Counted from the stretch's first letter, positions 20,191 to 30,054 are shown. The stretch is DNA of 64,000 bases from Thermosipho japonicus (GCF_014201655.1 NZ_JACHEX010000003.1:186001-250000); one strand, 5' to 3'. Translations and numbers: made by a program. Notes: a model not told the origin generated them from the letters alone.

Positions 20191-20619
20191 TTACATATCA
20201 AATTTTTCTTTAGGTGCTTCCCCCTTGGCTATTCTATCTAATACCCCATTAATGAATTTACCACTATTTTCAGTTCCATATGTCTTTCCAAGCTCTATCA
20301 TTTCATCTAAAGTAACTTCTATAGGAACATCTTCGACGTATAAAAGTTCATACGTTCCAAGTCTTAAAATGTTTCTATCCGTCACAGAAAGCCTATCTAA
20401 TGTCCAATTTTGAAGATACTTAGAAATAATTTCATCTAAAGATTCTATAGTTCTCTTAATCCCCTCTATATAACAATATGCTTGCTCTCTAAGCTTTTCA
20501 TCTTCTAGCGAACTTATATGCTGCTTTGCTATTTCAGTCAAATCTTCATCTTTTTGAAAGTCCCATTGAAAAAGTGTTTTAAAAACACTTTCGCGCATTT
20601 TATGACGCCTTTTTATCAA
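20191..20619 (-). CDS. nusB: Transcription antitermination factor NusB
   Basis: RNA-binding antitermination factor that binds boxA with NusE (S10) for rRNA transcription. The 142 residues are all-helical, with the family's start [18 protein letters not shown] and the later motifs [16 protein letters not shown] and [14 protein letters not shown]. It follows yqhY by no bases, as in many Firmicutes (yqhY-nusB). The open frame begins at TTG/ATG codons close together; the furthest is at 20619. Confidence 0.93.
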   Translation of the reverse strand: MIKRRHKMRESVFKTLFQWDFQKDEDLTEIAKQHISSLEDEKLREQAYCYIEGIKRTIESLDEIISKYLQNWTLDRLSVTDRNILRLGTYELLYVEDVPIEVTLDEMIELGKTYGTENSGKFINGVLDRIAKGEAPKEKFDM

Positions 20620-20955
20620 TTATTCTTCCTCCTCTGCTGGCTCTATTTTTTCAACTACATCAACTATAGAAACGTTAACTGCAGATACTTGAAGTTCCGT
20701 CATTCTTTGAATATTTTCTGAAATATTCTGCATAATTTTCTTTCCAAATTCAACTAAACTCTTTCCATATGGAGCCACGGTTTTAACACTTACTATTACG
20801 TTATCATCAGGTGTCCTTTCAATTTCAATATTTCTTTTTAACTTTTTTGCATCTTTATCATCTGCAGACAACTCAAGAACTTCTAAAAAACTTCTAAACG
20901 CTATTTCCTTTAAAACTTCATCACTAATATTTATACTTCCTTGTTCAAAATCCAT
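20620..20955 (-). CDS. Asp23/Gls24 family envelope-stress protein (YqhY-like)
   Basis: A 111-residue member of the Asp23/Gls24 (DUF322) family, recognised from ISDEVLKEIAFRSFLEV, an alternating beta strand VIVSVKTVAPYGKSLVE and the terminal VNVSIVDVVEK. These proteins sit between efp/accBC and nusB in many Firmicutes, and here the order efp-yqhY-nusB is kept. The function is not established; the B. subtilis homologue is linked to acetyl-CoA carboxylase control. Cytoplasmic. Confidence 0.85.
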   Translation of the reverse strand: MDFEQGSINISDEVLKEIAFRSFLEVLELSADDKDAKKLKRNIEIERTPDDNVIVSVKTVAPYGKSLVEFGKKIMQNISENIQRMTELQVSAVNVSIVDVVEKIEPAEEEE

Positions 20956-20971
20956 GGGCTCCCCCTCCTTT

Positions 20972-21529
20972 TTATGCCCTTTCTATGTACTCACCTGTTC
21001 TTGTATCTACCCTTACTTTTTGACCTTTCTCAACAAAGAATGGGACAGTTATCTTCAATCCTGTTTCCAAAACAGCAGGTTTTCCTCCACCAGAAACGGT
21101 ATCTCCTTTAAAACCTGGGTCTGTTTCTACAACTTCAAGAACAACGCTTGTTGGAAGTTGTATTCCAATAGGTTTACCTTCATGCATTATCAAATCCACT
21201 TCTGTATTTTCAACTAAATAATTTTTTTCTTCTTCTATATCACTTTCAGGAATACCATATTGTTCAAATGTCTCATTATCCATAAAGTAATAGCTTTCAC
21301 CATCGTTATATATATAGGAAGCTTTTCTAAATGTAATTTCCGCTTCTTCTACTTTTTCACCACTATTGAAATTCACTTCCCTTACAAGTCCTGTAGATAT
21401 ATTTTTAAGTTTTGTCCTAATTAAGCCTGATCCTCTTGCCCTAAAATGCTTGTTTACATCAATTACCCTGTAAATTTCACCTTCATATTTTATGTACATT
21501 CCCTTACTTAAAGAACCTACATCTACCAT
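20972..21529 (-). CDS. efp: Translation elongation factor P
   Basis: EF-P rescues ribosomes stalled on proline runs. The 185 residues comprise a KOW-like domain I and two OB domains ending in [12 protein letters not shown], a typical EF-P end. The start is ATG at 21527-21529, seven bases after AGGAGG; a TTG one codon upstream is less likely. At the domain-I tip, aligning with the modified Lys of the Bacillus and E. coli proteins, I read Arg32 (RARGSG), so it would not be beta-lysylated. Confidence 0.94.
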   Translation of the reverse strand: MVDVGSLSKGMYIKYEGEIYRVIDVNKHFRARGSGLIRTKLKNISTGLVREVNFNSGEKVEEAEITFRKASYIYNDGESYYFMDNETFEQYGIPESDIEEEKNYLVENTEVDLIMHEGKPIGIQLPTSVVLEVVETDPGFKGDTVSGGGKPAVLETGLKITVPFFVEKGQKVRVDTRTGEYIERA

Positions 21530-21540
21530 CAATACACCTC

Positions 21541-22914
21541 CTAATTAAAATATTTAATAGCAAGTAAAGTCATATCATCGTGCTGCGGTGCACCCTGAGA
21601 AAATCTAAAAACATCATTCTCAACGTTATATATTATTTCCTTTGCAGATAAAAGATAAACTTTTTTTAAAATCCTCTCAAGGCGTTCAAAATCATATTCT
21701 TCTCCACTTAAATTCCTTGCTTCAGGAATTCCATCCGTATATGCAAAAATTAAATCACCACTAGAAAGTTTAAATGTTTGAACCTCAAAATCCATATCTT
21801 CAAACATTCCAAGAGGAGTATTTGTAGATTTAACTTTAGATATGGAAGAAGAATTTACTATATAAAGTGGATCATGCCCAGCATTTATTACTTCAAGAAT
21901 ACCATCTCTTGATATCTTAAAAGAAACACATGTTACAAATCTATCCTCGCCTACATCTACAGAAACCATATTATTTAGACTATTAAACGTCCTTTTTAAA
22001 TCTCCATCAGTACTTTCTATCAAAGACTTAAAAGCACTTCTCATAGAAGACATAATTAAAGACGCAGGAAGACCTTTTCCAGATACATCAGCAACAATTC
22101 CAAATAAAAAATCATTTTTTACAAAGACATCAAAATAATCTCCTCCAACATGTATTGCTGGTGTGCTTTCACCAAAAGAATCAAAATTATCATCATGTGG
22201 AAACTTCTTTGGAAAGAAATTAAGTTGGATATTTCTTGCAATTTCTATCTGTTGGTTTAATCTTTCTCTTTCAATTTCTTCTTTCAATGCTATTTCTCTT
22301 TCAATACTCCCTGAAATCTGCTGAGCCGTAGATTCTACGATCTTTTTATCTCCCGCGGTAAAAATAGAACCACTTTCTTTTCCAACAAATAATAGATAAC
22401 CGGCCTTTTCATCAGATGCAGTTGAGATATATTTAAAAATTATACTTTCATTATTTAATTTTTCACATCTTTCTTTAATAACTGTCTCCGAGGAAAATTC
22501 ATCTACCTCCTCACTAACAAGCTGATTAATATTTTCTGGACATGTTCCAACTGTTTCCATAACCTTTCTCTCATAATTCAAAGAAATAATTCCACATTTA
22601 AATCCCATTGCCTTCTTCAATGTATAAAGTATAGGTTTTAAAATCTGCTTTGTCTCAATATTAGAAGCAATAATCTTACTAATTTCAAAAAGTGTAGAAA
22701 TTTCTTCATACAACCTCGTTATCTCTTCAAGTTGACTTTCTATTAAAATGGTTGAAGACTCAAGTTCTTGCTTGTAAGCTAAAATTTCTGCATTTATTTT
22801 TTCTATTTCCTCTTCAATTGCATTCAACAGTTTTTCTTCTGATTCATAAACTTTTGGTTCTTTACCAGAAATTCTGCACAGCATTTCATAAACATCTTGT
22901 AATCTTTTAATCAT
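21541..22914 (-). CDS. PP2C-type serine phosphatase with GAF domain (RsbU/SpoIIE-like)
   Basis: A 457-residue soluble protein. The N-terminal 80 residues form a coiled coil, residues about 85-215 look like a GAF domain, and the rest is a SpoIIE/PPM phosphatase. The metal-binding motifs are [16 protein letters not shown] and, near the end, [10 protein letters not shown] and HDDMT. Such proteins usually dephosphorylate an anti-sigma-factor antagonist in partner-switch systems. The gene overlaps the upstream response regulator, which is the likely input. The start at ATG 22912-22914 follows GAGGTTGAT; a TTG two codons upstream is also open. No STAS or HPK-like partner is in the window. Confidence 0.9.
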   Translation of the reverse strand: MIKRLQDVYEMLCRISGKEPKVYESEEKLLNAIEEEIEKINAEILAYKQELESSTILIESQLEEITRLYEEISTLFEISKIIASNIETKQILKPILYTLKKAMGFKCGIISLNYERKVMETVGTCPENINQLVSEEVDEFSSETVIKERCEKLNNESIIFKYISTASDEKAGYLLFVGKESGSIFTAGDKKIVESTAQQISGSIEREIALKEEIERERLNQQIEIARNIQLNFFPKKFPHDDNFDSFGESTPAIHVGGDYFDVFVKNDFLFGIVADVSGKGLPASLIMSSMRSAFKSLIESTDGDLKRTFNSLNNMVSVDVGEDRFVTCVSFKISRDGILEVINAGHDPLYIVNSSSISKVKSTNTPLGMFEDMDFEVQTFKLSSGDLIFAYTDGIPEARNLSGEEYDFERLERILKKVYLLSAKEIIYNVENDVFRFSQGAPQHDDMTLLAIKYFN

Positions 22915-23275
22915 TTCCAATCAACCTCTTAACTTCCTCAATTAGTTGTGAAGGACTAAACGGTTTGGTGATTACCATCTTTGCCCCGAGAGATTTTGCA
23001 AGCCTTTCATCTTCGCTACCACCTTTTGCAGTTAAGATTATAACCGGGATATCCTTAATTGATTCATCTTGACCTTTTTCCTTTAAAACTCCAAAACCGT
23101 CAAGCCTTGGCATCATAATATCTAGAATTATCAAATCTGGCATTATTTCTTTCATTTTCTCAAGACCATCAACACCATCAACTGCTTCATGAACTTCAAA
23201 ACCGGCTTTCTTCAAATTAAAAGATGTAATCTTTCGCAGAACTTCAGAATCATCTACCACTAATATTTTTTTCAT
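22907..23275 (-). CDS. Single-domain response regulator (CheY-like)
   Basis: A 122-residue receiver domain with acidic pair D8-D9, phospho-acceptor Asp52 (LDIMMPR), Thr82 and Lys104. There is no output domain. It overlaps the PP2C phosphatase gene by eight bases, so the two probably act together as a split RsbU-type regulator. No histidine kinase gene is near. Confidence 0.93.
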   Translation of the reverse strand: MKKILVVDDSEVLRKITSFNLKKAGFEVHEAVDGVDGLEKMKEIMPDLIILDIMMPRLDGFGVLKEKGQDESIKDIPVIILTAKGGSEDERLAKSLGAKMVITKPFSPSQLIEEVKRLIGND

Positions 23276-23878
23276 TTAAGCACCCCTTTCAAAAAGAAAA
23301 GAAAGAGCATTATCTTGAATATAAGCTTCTTTTCTTAACGCAAGAAAAACTTTATCTGATAGAAGATATGGATTAAAAGTATTTTCCTTTCTAATAATAT
23401 AGTTTATCACAACATAATCCTTTTTTTCAAATTTTCTTACATTTTCAAGAACACCTAGGCTAATTTGACGTATCCCTCGTTTTGTTTTCTTTTCAATAAC
23501 TTTAGTTGTATCAAAATCAAAAGGTTTTTTTACAAAAACTAAAAATTCATATTTTTCTATCTTTGATAAATTTACAAAATTCTTAGTTACATTATCTATT
23601 TTCAAATGAAGTGGCTGAACCGCTGCAATTTCGTTATAAACAACTTGGGGATCATAGTCTTCTTCAAGATTTATATTTACGTAAAATGCAAGATCGATAA
23701 CACCTGTTGAAACCGGATCAATATATGAAAACTTAGGTTTTGGATGAAACCCTTCCGTAAAAGTTAATTTTAAATTTGTTCTTCTAAAAGTTCTCTCAAT
23801 CATAGTAATTGTATCAAGCCCTGCTACAAATCTATATGGACCTAGTTTTTTAAACCTTACAAGATAGCTATAACTCAT
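23276..23878 (-). CDS. DUF2344 (TIGR03936) radical-SAM-linked protein
   Basis: A 200-residue member of the DUF2344 family, recognised from YLVRFKKLGPYRFVAGLD and TEGFHPKPKFSY. In other bacteria it is fused or adjacent to a radical SAM protein (TIGR03960) and has no settled function. Here the usual partner is absent from the immediate neighbourhood; it sits between the propeller protein (4-base overlap) and the response regulator (adjacent). Confidence 0.85.
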   Translation of the reverse strand: MSYSYLVRFKKLGPYRFVAGLDTITMIERTFRRTNLKLTFTEGFHPKPKFSYIDPVSTGVIDLAFYVNINLEEDYDPQVVYNEIAAVQPLHLKIDNVTKNFVNLSKIEKYEFLVFVKKPFDFDTTKVIEKKTKRGIRQISLGVLENVRKFEKKDYVVINYIIRKENTFNPYLLSDKVFLALRKEAYIQDNALSFLFERGA

Positions 23879-24618
23879 TTACTTTTCTCCTTTTTTACCT
23901 GAAATACATAAATTTTTCCATCTTTCATATCCGGAACATACAAATATCCATCCTTATAATACAGATCTGAAGGCGATGAAAAACCATTCTTTTCAAGTAG
24001 TTTATTCCATTCTTTGTCATATACAACTACATTCTTGGAGTTGTAACCTGAAACAAAAAATAAATCATCAGCAAAAAAGATTCCATCTCCACCTTTAACA
24101 TCTGAAAGTGTAAAGCTTTCAACAACACCTTCTTTAGAACATTTATAAACCACTGCAGGATTTTCAAAAGAAATTACATACAAATATTTTCCGTCAGTTG
24201 TAATACCGTTTGGTCTTAAAATATTAAAGACAACATTTAATTTATCATTCTCTAAGATATAAACAGAGTTACCGTAAGTGTCAGTAACATAAATCTTTCC
24301 TTCATACATAGTAACATCATTTAAGTACCTTGGAAAAGTAGCAAAATAACTTTTGTATGTTTTACTACTTAGATCATATTTTATCAGCCTATCAAAATCA
24401 ACAATCCACAAATCTTTCCCATTTAAATAGAGTCCTCTTGGATCAACAAGAGACAAGATATACTCATTCTTTTCTTTTGATTGATAGAGAACATTTCCAT
24501 CTTTTACATGTAATTTCCCCATATTTGAAATAAAATATCCACCACTGTTATCTACAACAACACTTTCAGGTGCAAAAAGTCCCCAAATAGAAAAAATTAA
24601 ACTCAAAATAATTTTCAT
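23875..24618 (-). CDS. Exported beta-propeller (NHL/SMP30-like) protein
   Basis: A 247-residue protein with an N-terminal signal peptide (about 16 residues). It consists of repeated strands such as LYLNGKDLWIVD, IYVTDTYGNSVYI, LYVISFENPAVVY and LYVPDMKDGKIYV, the spacing of a six-bladed NHL-type propeller. No catalytic residues are evident. The start ATG has GGGGGG upstream. It sits after ompH and lptB, suggesting an envelope location, but its function is unknown. Confidence 0.75.
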   Translation of the reverse strand: MKIILSLIFSIWGLFAPESVVVDNSGGYFISNMGKLHVKDGNVLYQSKEKNEYILSLVDPRGLYLNGKDLWIVDFDRLIKYDLSSKTYKSYFATFPRYLNDVTMYEGKIYVTDTYGNSVYILENDKLNVVFNILRPNGITTDGKYLYVISFENPAVVYKCSKEGVVESFTLSDVKGGDGIFFADDLFFVSGYNSKNVVVYDKEWNKLLEKNGFSSPSDLYYKDGYLYVPDMKDGKIYVFQVKKEKSK

Positions 24619-24620
24619 AA

Positions 24621-25316
24621 CTACCCCCCCAAATAAACTTCTTTTACAGTTTCATCGTTTAAAACTTCTTCTGGCTGTCCACTTGCAATTATATCACCTT
24701 TGTGTATTACATATAATCTGTCAACAATATCTTTTAATGCATCCACACTGTGATCCGTTATAATTATACCAAGTCCTCGCTCTTTTAATGATATAACCAT
24801 CTTTTGAATTTCTTTAACCGTTTTTGGATCTATACCAACAAAAGGTTCATCAAGCAACAAAAACTTTGGAGAAAGGGTCATCATTCTTGCAAGTTCAAGT
24901 CGTCTTTTTTCACCGCCTGAAAGATAAAACGCATATTGTTCCTTTAACGAATCTATTCCAAATTCTTTTAATAGTTTTGGTATTTTTTTCACATCTTTAT
25001 CATGATATTCAATAACAAGTTTTAAATTATCTTCAACGGATAATTGTCTAAAAACTGATGTTTCTTGTTGAAGATACGTTATACCAAGTTTCGCCCTTTT
25101 ATGTATAGGAATTTTCGTAATATCTCTTTTACCTAAATAAATTTTTCCAGAGCTTGGGATAACAACACCAAGTATAATATTAAATAAAGTAGTCTTGCCG
25201 GAACCATTTGGCCCCAGCAAGCCTACCACTTCACCTGTTTTAACATTTAAATTTATACCATTTAAAACCTGTTTTCTACCGAATCTTTTTTTTACATCCT
25301 TACATACTATCTCCAT
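24621..25316 (-). CDS. lptB: ABC transporter ATP-binding protein LptB-like
   Basis: A 231-residue ABC ATPase with Walker A GPNGSGKTT (about 35-43), Q-loop in TYLQQET, signature LSGGEKRR, Walker B LLLDEPF and the switch His in IITDHSV. The whole pattern (HKRAKLGITYLQQE, VRDTLELVDRAYVIHKG-like end) matches LptB, the motor for lipopolysaccharide export. Thermotogales make an outer toga; whether it moves LPS is uncertain. Its neighbours ompH and the exported propeller fit an envelope-biogenesis role. Confidence 0.87.
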   Translation of the reverse strand: MEIVCKDVKKRFGRKQVLNGINLNVKTGEVVGLLGPNGSGKTTLFNIILGVVIPSSGKIYLGKRDITKIPIHKRAKLGITYLQQETSVFRQLSVEDNLKLVIEYHDKDVKKIPKLLKEFGIDSLKEQYAFYLSGGEKRRLELARMMTLSPKFLLLDEPFVGIDPKTVKEIQKMVISLKERGLGIIITDHSVDALKDIVDRLYVIHKGDIIASGQPEEVLNDETVKEVYLGG

Positions 25317-25324
25317 ATTACCTT

Positions 25325-25813
25325 TTATTGAGCCATACTTTTTAAATACTCAATAAATTGAGCGGTAATATCGTACTTTGAATTTCCATATGCCATCGTT
25401 TTGCTATTAAATACAAAATCATAACCCATTATCTCTGCATATTCTGCTATCTTTTGAAGTATTTCCTGCTCAAGCTCTGCAAACTTTTTCTGGTATTCGC
25501 TGTTTAACAAATCAGAGTATTGTTTTTGCTTTTGATTGTACTCTGCAATTTTTGCATTTATTAAATCCGCTGCTGTACCTTTTTCTTTCATATTGTTAAT
25601 CTCAGCTGCAAGTTCATTTAACTTTTTTTGATAAAATTGAACATCTTCCTGATACTTTGCCTGAAGGTCAATCCATTTATCGTATGATTGTAAAACCTTT
25701 GTAGAATCAATGTAGGCAAGTTTTGGACCTTGAGCGCTATCCCCTCCTGCAAACAAGAGTACAAATGATAAAAGAATAAAAGATGCTAAAACTACCATAC
25801 CAAGCTTCTTCAC
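25325..25813 (-). CDS. OmpH/Skp family outer-membrane chaperone
   Basis: A 162-residue exported protein: signal peptide to about residue 25, then LAYIDSTKVLQSYDKW, a long coiled coil (about 50-120) and a C-terminal strand VFNSKTMAYGN. This is the Skp (OmpH) pattern, a periplasmic holdase for beta-barrel proteins. I take GTG 25811-25813 as start because AGGAGGTG lies six bases before it; the open frame extends three codons further into that ribosome site. It lies between the helicase and lptB. Confidence 0.88.
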   Translation of the reverse strand: MKKLGMVVLASFILLSFVLLFAGGDSAQGPKLAYIDSTKVLQSYDKWIDLQAKYQEDVQFYQKKLNELAAEINNMKEKGTAADLINAKIAEYNQKQKQYSDLLNSEYQKKFAELEQEILQKIAEYAEIMGYDFVFNSKTMAYGNSKYDITAQFIEYLKSMAQ

Positions 25814-25825
25814 AAAATCCACCTC

Positions 25826-27376
25826 CTAGTTTCTCGCCCTTGCTTTTGACACTATTGATCTTCTTCCTCTCTTTTTAAAGACGGAAAGAATTATTTCAGC
25901 CTCTCTGTATGGAACGGTAATAAAGGAAAATTTATCCAATACCGTAATATCACTTATAACCTTACTTGATATCCCGGTATTTTTAACTATGTAATCAATC
26001 AACTGCTTTTTGTTAATTCCAGATTGCTTTCCAAGTGCAATAAATAATCTTACAACTTCTTCTTTCCTTGAGGAAATTTGAGAAATATTACTGTAACTTT
26101 CTGGGTTTAAAGATTTATAGCCCATACTAAGCAATGTTGCAACAACCTCTTCGGCAGGAAGTTCATTGAGGAGTTCTTTTGCAAGTTCATAATAAATATT
26201 ATGTTTTTTAGAATTATTTTCAACAACTTGTTTTTTTATCTTTTTCGCCTTTGTCTTTATAATCTGATCTACAGATGGGACTTTTCCTTCCTTTATCTTA
26301 GCATTAGAAAACTTCTTTATTCTAAACAATTGTCTGTATTCCCTTGGAGTTACAAAAGTTATCGCAACACCTTCTTTTCCGGCTCTTCCCGTTCTTCCTA
26401 TTCTGTGAACGTAATGTTCAGGATTTAAAGGAATTGAATAATTAATAACGTGTGTTAATCCTGTTATATCAATTCCACGTGCAGCAACATCGGTTGCAAC
26501 AAGAATATTTACCTTTTTTTCTCTGAATTTTTTTAATACTCTTTCCCTTTGATATTGAGAAAAATCTCCATGAAGTGCTTCTGCATCATATCCTCTTTCA
26601 ATTAATTTTGATGATACAGTATCAACCTCAACTTTTGTTCTGCAAAATACCATACCATAGAACTCTTCTTCCATGTCTATTATTCTACACAACGCCTCAA
26701 ATTTATCACTTTCTCTTAGTTCAATATAAATCTGTTCTGTTAAATTTGTTGTCAACTGCTTATCCTGAATCTTTATAACCTCATAATTTTTTATATACTT
26801 TTTTGCAAGATCAATTATTCTCTTTGGAATTGTTGCAGAAAACATCAAGAAAAATTTATCATCAGATGTACTTTTTAATATCTTTTCAACATCATCAATA
26901 AATCCCATATCAAGCATTTCATCTGCTTCATCTAAAATAAAATATTCCACTTTTGAAAGGTCTATTGTTCCCCTTTCAAGATGATCCAATATTCTTCCTG
27001 GGGTTCCAACGACAATATCTACACCTTTTCTCAAATGATCAATCTGTCTTTGAATAGATTGACCACCATATATTGGAAGAATTTTTAATTTCTTTCTCTT
27101 TAAAGAATTAATCTCTTCAGAAACCTGGAGTGCAAGTTCCCTTGTTGGTGTTAAAATAATCGCTTGAACATACCCCTTGTTTTCTAGTAGTTCAATTAAT
27201 GGTATTCCAAATGCTGCTGTCTTTCCTGTTCCAGTTTTTGCCTGTACTATTAAATTCTTCTCCTTTTTCAAGAGTATAGGTATTACCTTTTCCTGTACTG
27301 GCGTTGGACTTTCAAATCCTTTCTCATTGATTGCCCTTAACGTTTTTTCACTCAAGTTAAAATCTTCAAAATTCAC
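25826..27376 (-). CDS. DEAD-box RNA helicase (DeaD/CshA type)
   Basis: A 516-residue ATP-dependent RNA helicase. Motifs in order: Q-motif GFESPTPVQ, AKTGTGKT (I), PTRELA (Ia), TPGR (Ib), DEAD (II), SAT (III), ARGID (V) and HRIGRTGR (VI). The C-terminal 150 residues end in a DbpA-type RNA-binding fold and a basic tail, suggesting rRNA or mRNA unwinding. Start GTG 27376 has GGAGG upstream and overlaps the def stop by four bases. Confidence 0.94.
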   Translation of the reverse strand: MNFEDFNLSEKTLRAINEKGFESPTPVQEKVIPILLKKEKNLIVQAKTGTGKTAAFGIPLIELLENKGYVQAIILTPTRELALQVSEEINSLKRKKLKILPIYGGQSIQRQIDHLRKGVDIVVGTPGRILDHLERGTIDLSKVEYFILDEADEMLDMGFIDDVEKILKSTSDDKFFLMFSATIPKRIIDLAKKYIKNYEVIKIQDKQLTTNLTEQIYIELRESDKFEALCRIIDMEEEFYGMVFCRTKVEVDTVSSKLIERGYDAEALHGDFSQYQRERVLKKFREKKVNILVATDVAARGIDITGLTHVINYSIPLNPEHYVHRIGRTGRAGKEGVAITFVTPREYRQLFRIKKFSNAKIKEGKVPSVDQIIKTKAKKIKKQVVENNSKKHNIYYELAKELLNELPAEEVVATLLSMGYKSLNPESYSNISQISSRKEEVVRLFIALGKQSGINKKQLIDYIVKNTGISSKVISDITVLDKFSFITVPYREAEIILSVFKKRGRRSIVSKARARN

Positions 27377-27870
27377 TTTTTTTCCTCCATTCTCATCCTC
27401 ATTATTTTAGAAAGCTCAGTAGAAAGTCGTCTTTTTACGCTAGTTGGCAGATGATCAATAAAGAGTATTCCATCTAAATGGTCCCTTTCGTGTTGAACAA
27501 TCCTTGCACTATATCCCTCAAACAACTTTTCCTGAACTTTCCCATATTCATCTTGATATCTTAATTTTACCCATTTATACCTTTCAACATCTTCAAAAAT
27601 ACCTGGAAGACTTAAACAACCTTCTTCTCCAATTTCTTTTTCCTGAGAATGTTCTATTATCTCAGGATTTACAATAATTAGAGGACCACTGCCATCATCC
27701 ATTGCAAAAAATCTTAAAGAGATACCAACCTGTGGTGCCGCAAGTCCAACACCATCTTCAAGGTACATTGTCTTTAACAAGTCTTCCTTTATTTGTTGAA
27801 TATATTTAAAATCTTCCACTATTTTTGCCTTTTTTCTCAAGATTGGATCACCGTATAGTCTTATCTTCAT
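27373..27870 (-). CDS. def: Peptide deformylase
   Basis: Removes the N-formyl group from nascent proteins. The 165 residues show all three metalloprotease motifs: GVGLAAPQVG, EEGCLSLPG (metal Cys) and QHERDHLDG (HExxH). It overlaps surE by 23 bases and the helicase by four, so it is translationally coupled to both. Confidence 0.95.
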   Translation of the reverse strand: MKIRLYGDPILRKKAKIVEDFKYIQQIKEDLLKTMYLEDGVGLAAPQVGISLRFFAMDDGSGPLIIVNPEIIEHSQEKEIGEEGCLSLPGIFEDVERYKWVKLRYQDEYGKVQEKLFEGYSARIVQHERDHLDGILFIDHLPTSVKRRLSTELSKIMRMRMEEKK

Positions 27871-28615
27871 ACCTTTCCTCCAATCTTTTTAAATATTCTT
27901 CATTTGTTAAGAAAACACTTATTGGAGTCACTGAAACATAATTTTCAGCAATAGCCTTGTAATCAGCCTTTGGATCAGGATCATCTTCAATTATAGTTCC
28001 CATCATCCAATAGTAATTTCCTCCAGAAGGATCAACACGCTTTTCAAAGTAATCATCGTACATTCTCTTACTCTGTCGTGTCAACTTCCATCCCTTAATC
28101 TGATCATATGGAATTGAAGGTACATTTATATTAAGAGCGGTAAACCTTGGAATAGATCTTACATCAAATTCTTCAAGAAAATCTAGTATAAACTTTGCTG
28201 CTGTTTCATACATAGGATTTTCAAAGCTATAACTTGAAACTGCAATCGAAGGAACACCTGCTATAGCACCCTCAAGTGCTCCACTAACAGTTCCTGAATA
28301 CACAACATCAGTTCCTAAATTATTTCCCCTATTTATTCCACTTATTAGTAAATCAGGTTTTTCCCCAAGTACAACATCTATTCCCATTTTTACACAATCA
28401 GCTGGTGTTCCTGATACAGAATATATCTCAAAGTTTTCATTTATGTCTAACTTTCTAAGCCACAGAGGAAGTCTTAATGTAATTGCATGTCCAACTGCAC
28501 TTTGCTCAGTCTCTGGAGCAACAACTGTTACCTTGTATTTTCTACTTAGCGTTCTAGCAAGACATAGTATTCCATCAGCTGTTACACCATCATCGTTTGT
28601 TACCAAAATATTCAT
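27848..28615 (-). CDS. surE: 5'/3'-nucleotidase SurE
   Basis: Divalent-metal-dependent nucleoside monophosphate phosphatase. The 255 residues begin with the metal-binding NDDG motif (MNILVTNDDG) and contain APETEQSAVGHAIT, SGTPADCVK and SGINRGNNLGTDVVYSGTVSGA, all diagnostic. Thermotoga maritima SurE is a structural prototype. It is part of the minus-strand housekeeping operon. Confidence 0.95.
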   Translation of the reverse strand: MNILVTNDDGVTADGILCLARTLSRKYKVTVVAPETEQSAVGHAITLRLPLWLRKLDINENFEIYSVSGTPADCVKMGIDVVLGEKPDLLISGINRGNNLGTDVVYSGTVSGALEGAIAGVPSIAVSSYSFENPMYETAAKFILDFLEEFDVRSIPRFTALNINVPSIPYDQIKGWKLTRQSKRMYDDYFEKRVDPSGGNYYWMMGTIIEDDPDPKADYKAIAENYVSVTPISVFLTNEEYLKRLEERYEDKTIR

Positions 28616-28635
28616 ACACTTTCACCTCTTACTCC

Positions 28636-29100
28636 TTACTTATACAAATCAAGAATAAGTCCATTAATTTCCTCAACCTTTGCAGCATAATTGATTGTTC
28701 CGGCTTCACTTGAAATCAATTTCTCTGCAAGATTTTGAAGTTTTGAATCGATTTCTTCGACAATAACATGAAGACGCGGAGTATTAGTTGCATAATCCAT
28801 TTTTCCACCAAGCTTGTACATCTTTTTCTCAATAAGCTTCAAAAACTTTTTTATCTTTTCTTTGTATTTTCTTAAAGAATCTGGAGTTGGGGAACGAACA
28901 AAATCGTTCCCCGCCTCCAGAATGTCATTTACTATTCTTTCAAGTTCTTGGTTTATTTGTTCTTCTTCCACATCAAGTAAAACATCGAAAAAACCGGGGG
29001 TTTCACTGGAAAAACTGACTTTGTGTTTTCCTTTTAAACCTTTTTTCTTCTTTATGTTTTCATTTTTTATCTTAGGATCCCCGGTTGGTTCGATTCTCAT
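28636..29100 (-). CDS. yaaR: YaaR family protein (DUF327)
   Basis: A 154-residue, mostly helical, basic protein. The C-terminal half matches DUF327: LRKYKEKIKKFLKLI, a central YATNTPRLHVIVEEIDSKL and the end INYAAKVEEINGLILDLYK. Function unknown; in Firmicutes it is often next to tmk and holB. Here it follows mrp directly. Codons about 61-73 (28881-28920) form a strong hairpin in the mRNA. Confidence 0.82.
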   Translation of the reverse strand: MRIEPTGDPKIKNENIKKKKGLKGKHKVSFSSETPGFFDVLLDVEEEQINQELERIVNDILEAGNDFVRSPTPDSLRKYKEKIKKFLKLIEKKMYKLGGKMDYATNTPRLHVIVEEIDSKLQNLAEKLISSEAGTINYAAKVEEINGLILDLYK

Positions 29101-29913
29101 TTATTCCACCTCTACAGATTTTGCAACCTTTTCAGCAATCTTTCTAAATTCTTCTTCAACTTCACTCTCTCTCATATAAAGTGTAACCGGCTTTCCTTCA
29201 TCTGCAAGTTTTGCAGCCTTTGGATCAAGAGGAATTTGTCCTAAAAGCTCTACATTGTATTCTTCTGCAAGAATTCTTCCTCCGCCACTTCCAAATATTT
29301 CAATTTTTTCTCCGCATTTTGGGCACCTTACAAATGACATATTTTCGACTATACCAATTAATTTTTTGTTCATCGAATGTACAAAATCAATTGCCCTTCT
29401 TACATCATCAAGGGCTACTTTTTGAGGTGTGGTTACCATAACTACTCCATCTAGATCATCGAGTGTTTGGAATAAACTCAACGCTTCATCGCCTGTTCCA
29501 GGTGGTAAATCAAAAATTAAAAAGTCAAGTTCACCCCATTTTGTATCTCCCAAAAACTGCTTTATAGCAGAATGTTTGAGTGGACCTCTCCATATGACTG
29601 CTTTTCCGCTTTCAACAAGCATACCTATAGAAAGGGCCTTTAAATTAGGTAAAATTTCAGCAGGAACTATCTCTTCACCATCAACAGATGGGTTTTTTTC
29701 ACCAAGCATCCTTACTATGTTAGGACCGTGCATATCAAGGTCAAGAAGCCCTACCTTGTAACCGCTCTCTGCAAGTGCTGTTGCAAGGTTTACTGCAACT
29801 GTGGTCTTTCCAACTCCACCTTTTCCACTTAAAACTGCTATTTTGTGTTTTACATTTTTCATCTTTTCTTTAATTTTTGTGTTTTCATTATTCAAATTAA
29901 ACTGTGGCTGCAT
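29101..29913 (-). CDS. mrp: Mrp/NBP35 family iron-sulfur cluster carrier ATPase
   Basis: A 270-residue P-loop ATPase of the Mrp/ApbC group that holds and transfers [4Fe-4S] clusters. It has the deviant Walker [10 protein letters not shown] (about residues 31-39), DLDMHGPN, the switch [10 protein letters not shown] and the cluster-binding CPKCG. The N-terminus is short and lacks the FeS-assembly (DUF59) domain found in some members. It is the first gene of the long minus-strand operon; TATAAT on the minus strand at 29943-29948 is a possible -10 box. Confidence 0.92.
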   Translation of the reverse strand: MQPQFNLNNENTKIKEKMKNVKHKIAVLSGKGGVGKTTVAVNLATALAESGYKVGLLDLDMHGPNIVRMLGEKNPSVDGEEIVPAEILPNLKALSIGMLVESGKAVIWRGPLKHSAIKQFLGDTKWGELDFLIFDLPPGTGDEALSLFQTLDDLDGVVMVTTPQKVALDDVRRAIDFVHSMNKKLIGIVENMSFVRCPKCGEKIEIFGSGGGRILAEEYNVELLGQIPLDPKAAKLADEGKPVTLYMRESEVEEEFRKIAEKVAKSVEVE

Positions 29914-30054
29914 TATCTCACCTCCATATTTCTTTTCATATCATTATAACACATATATATTAATGTTAATATGTATAAAAAATGAATTTTCTGTCAAGAA
30001 TTAGAATTAATCAGTATTTTGTGATAAACTAACTATGAAAGGGGGTGGAAAACT

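Noticed and set aside
29080-29100. GGTTCGATTC as a tRNA T-loop
   Set aside because: It is part of the yaaR start codons; no acceptor or anticodon stems surround it.
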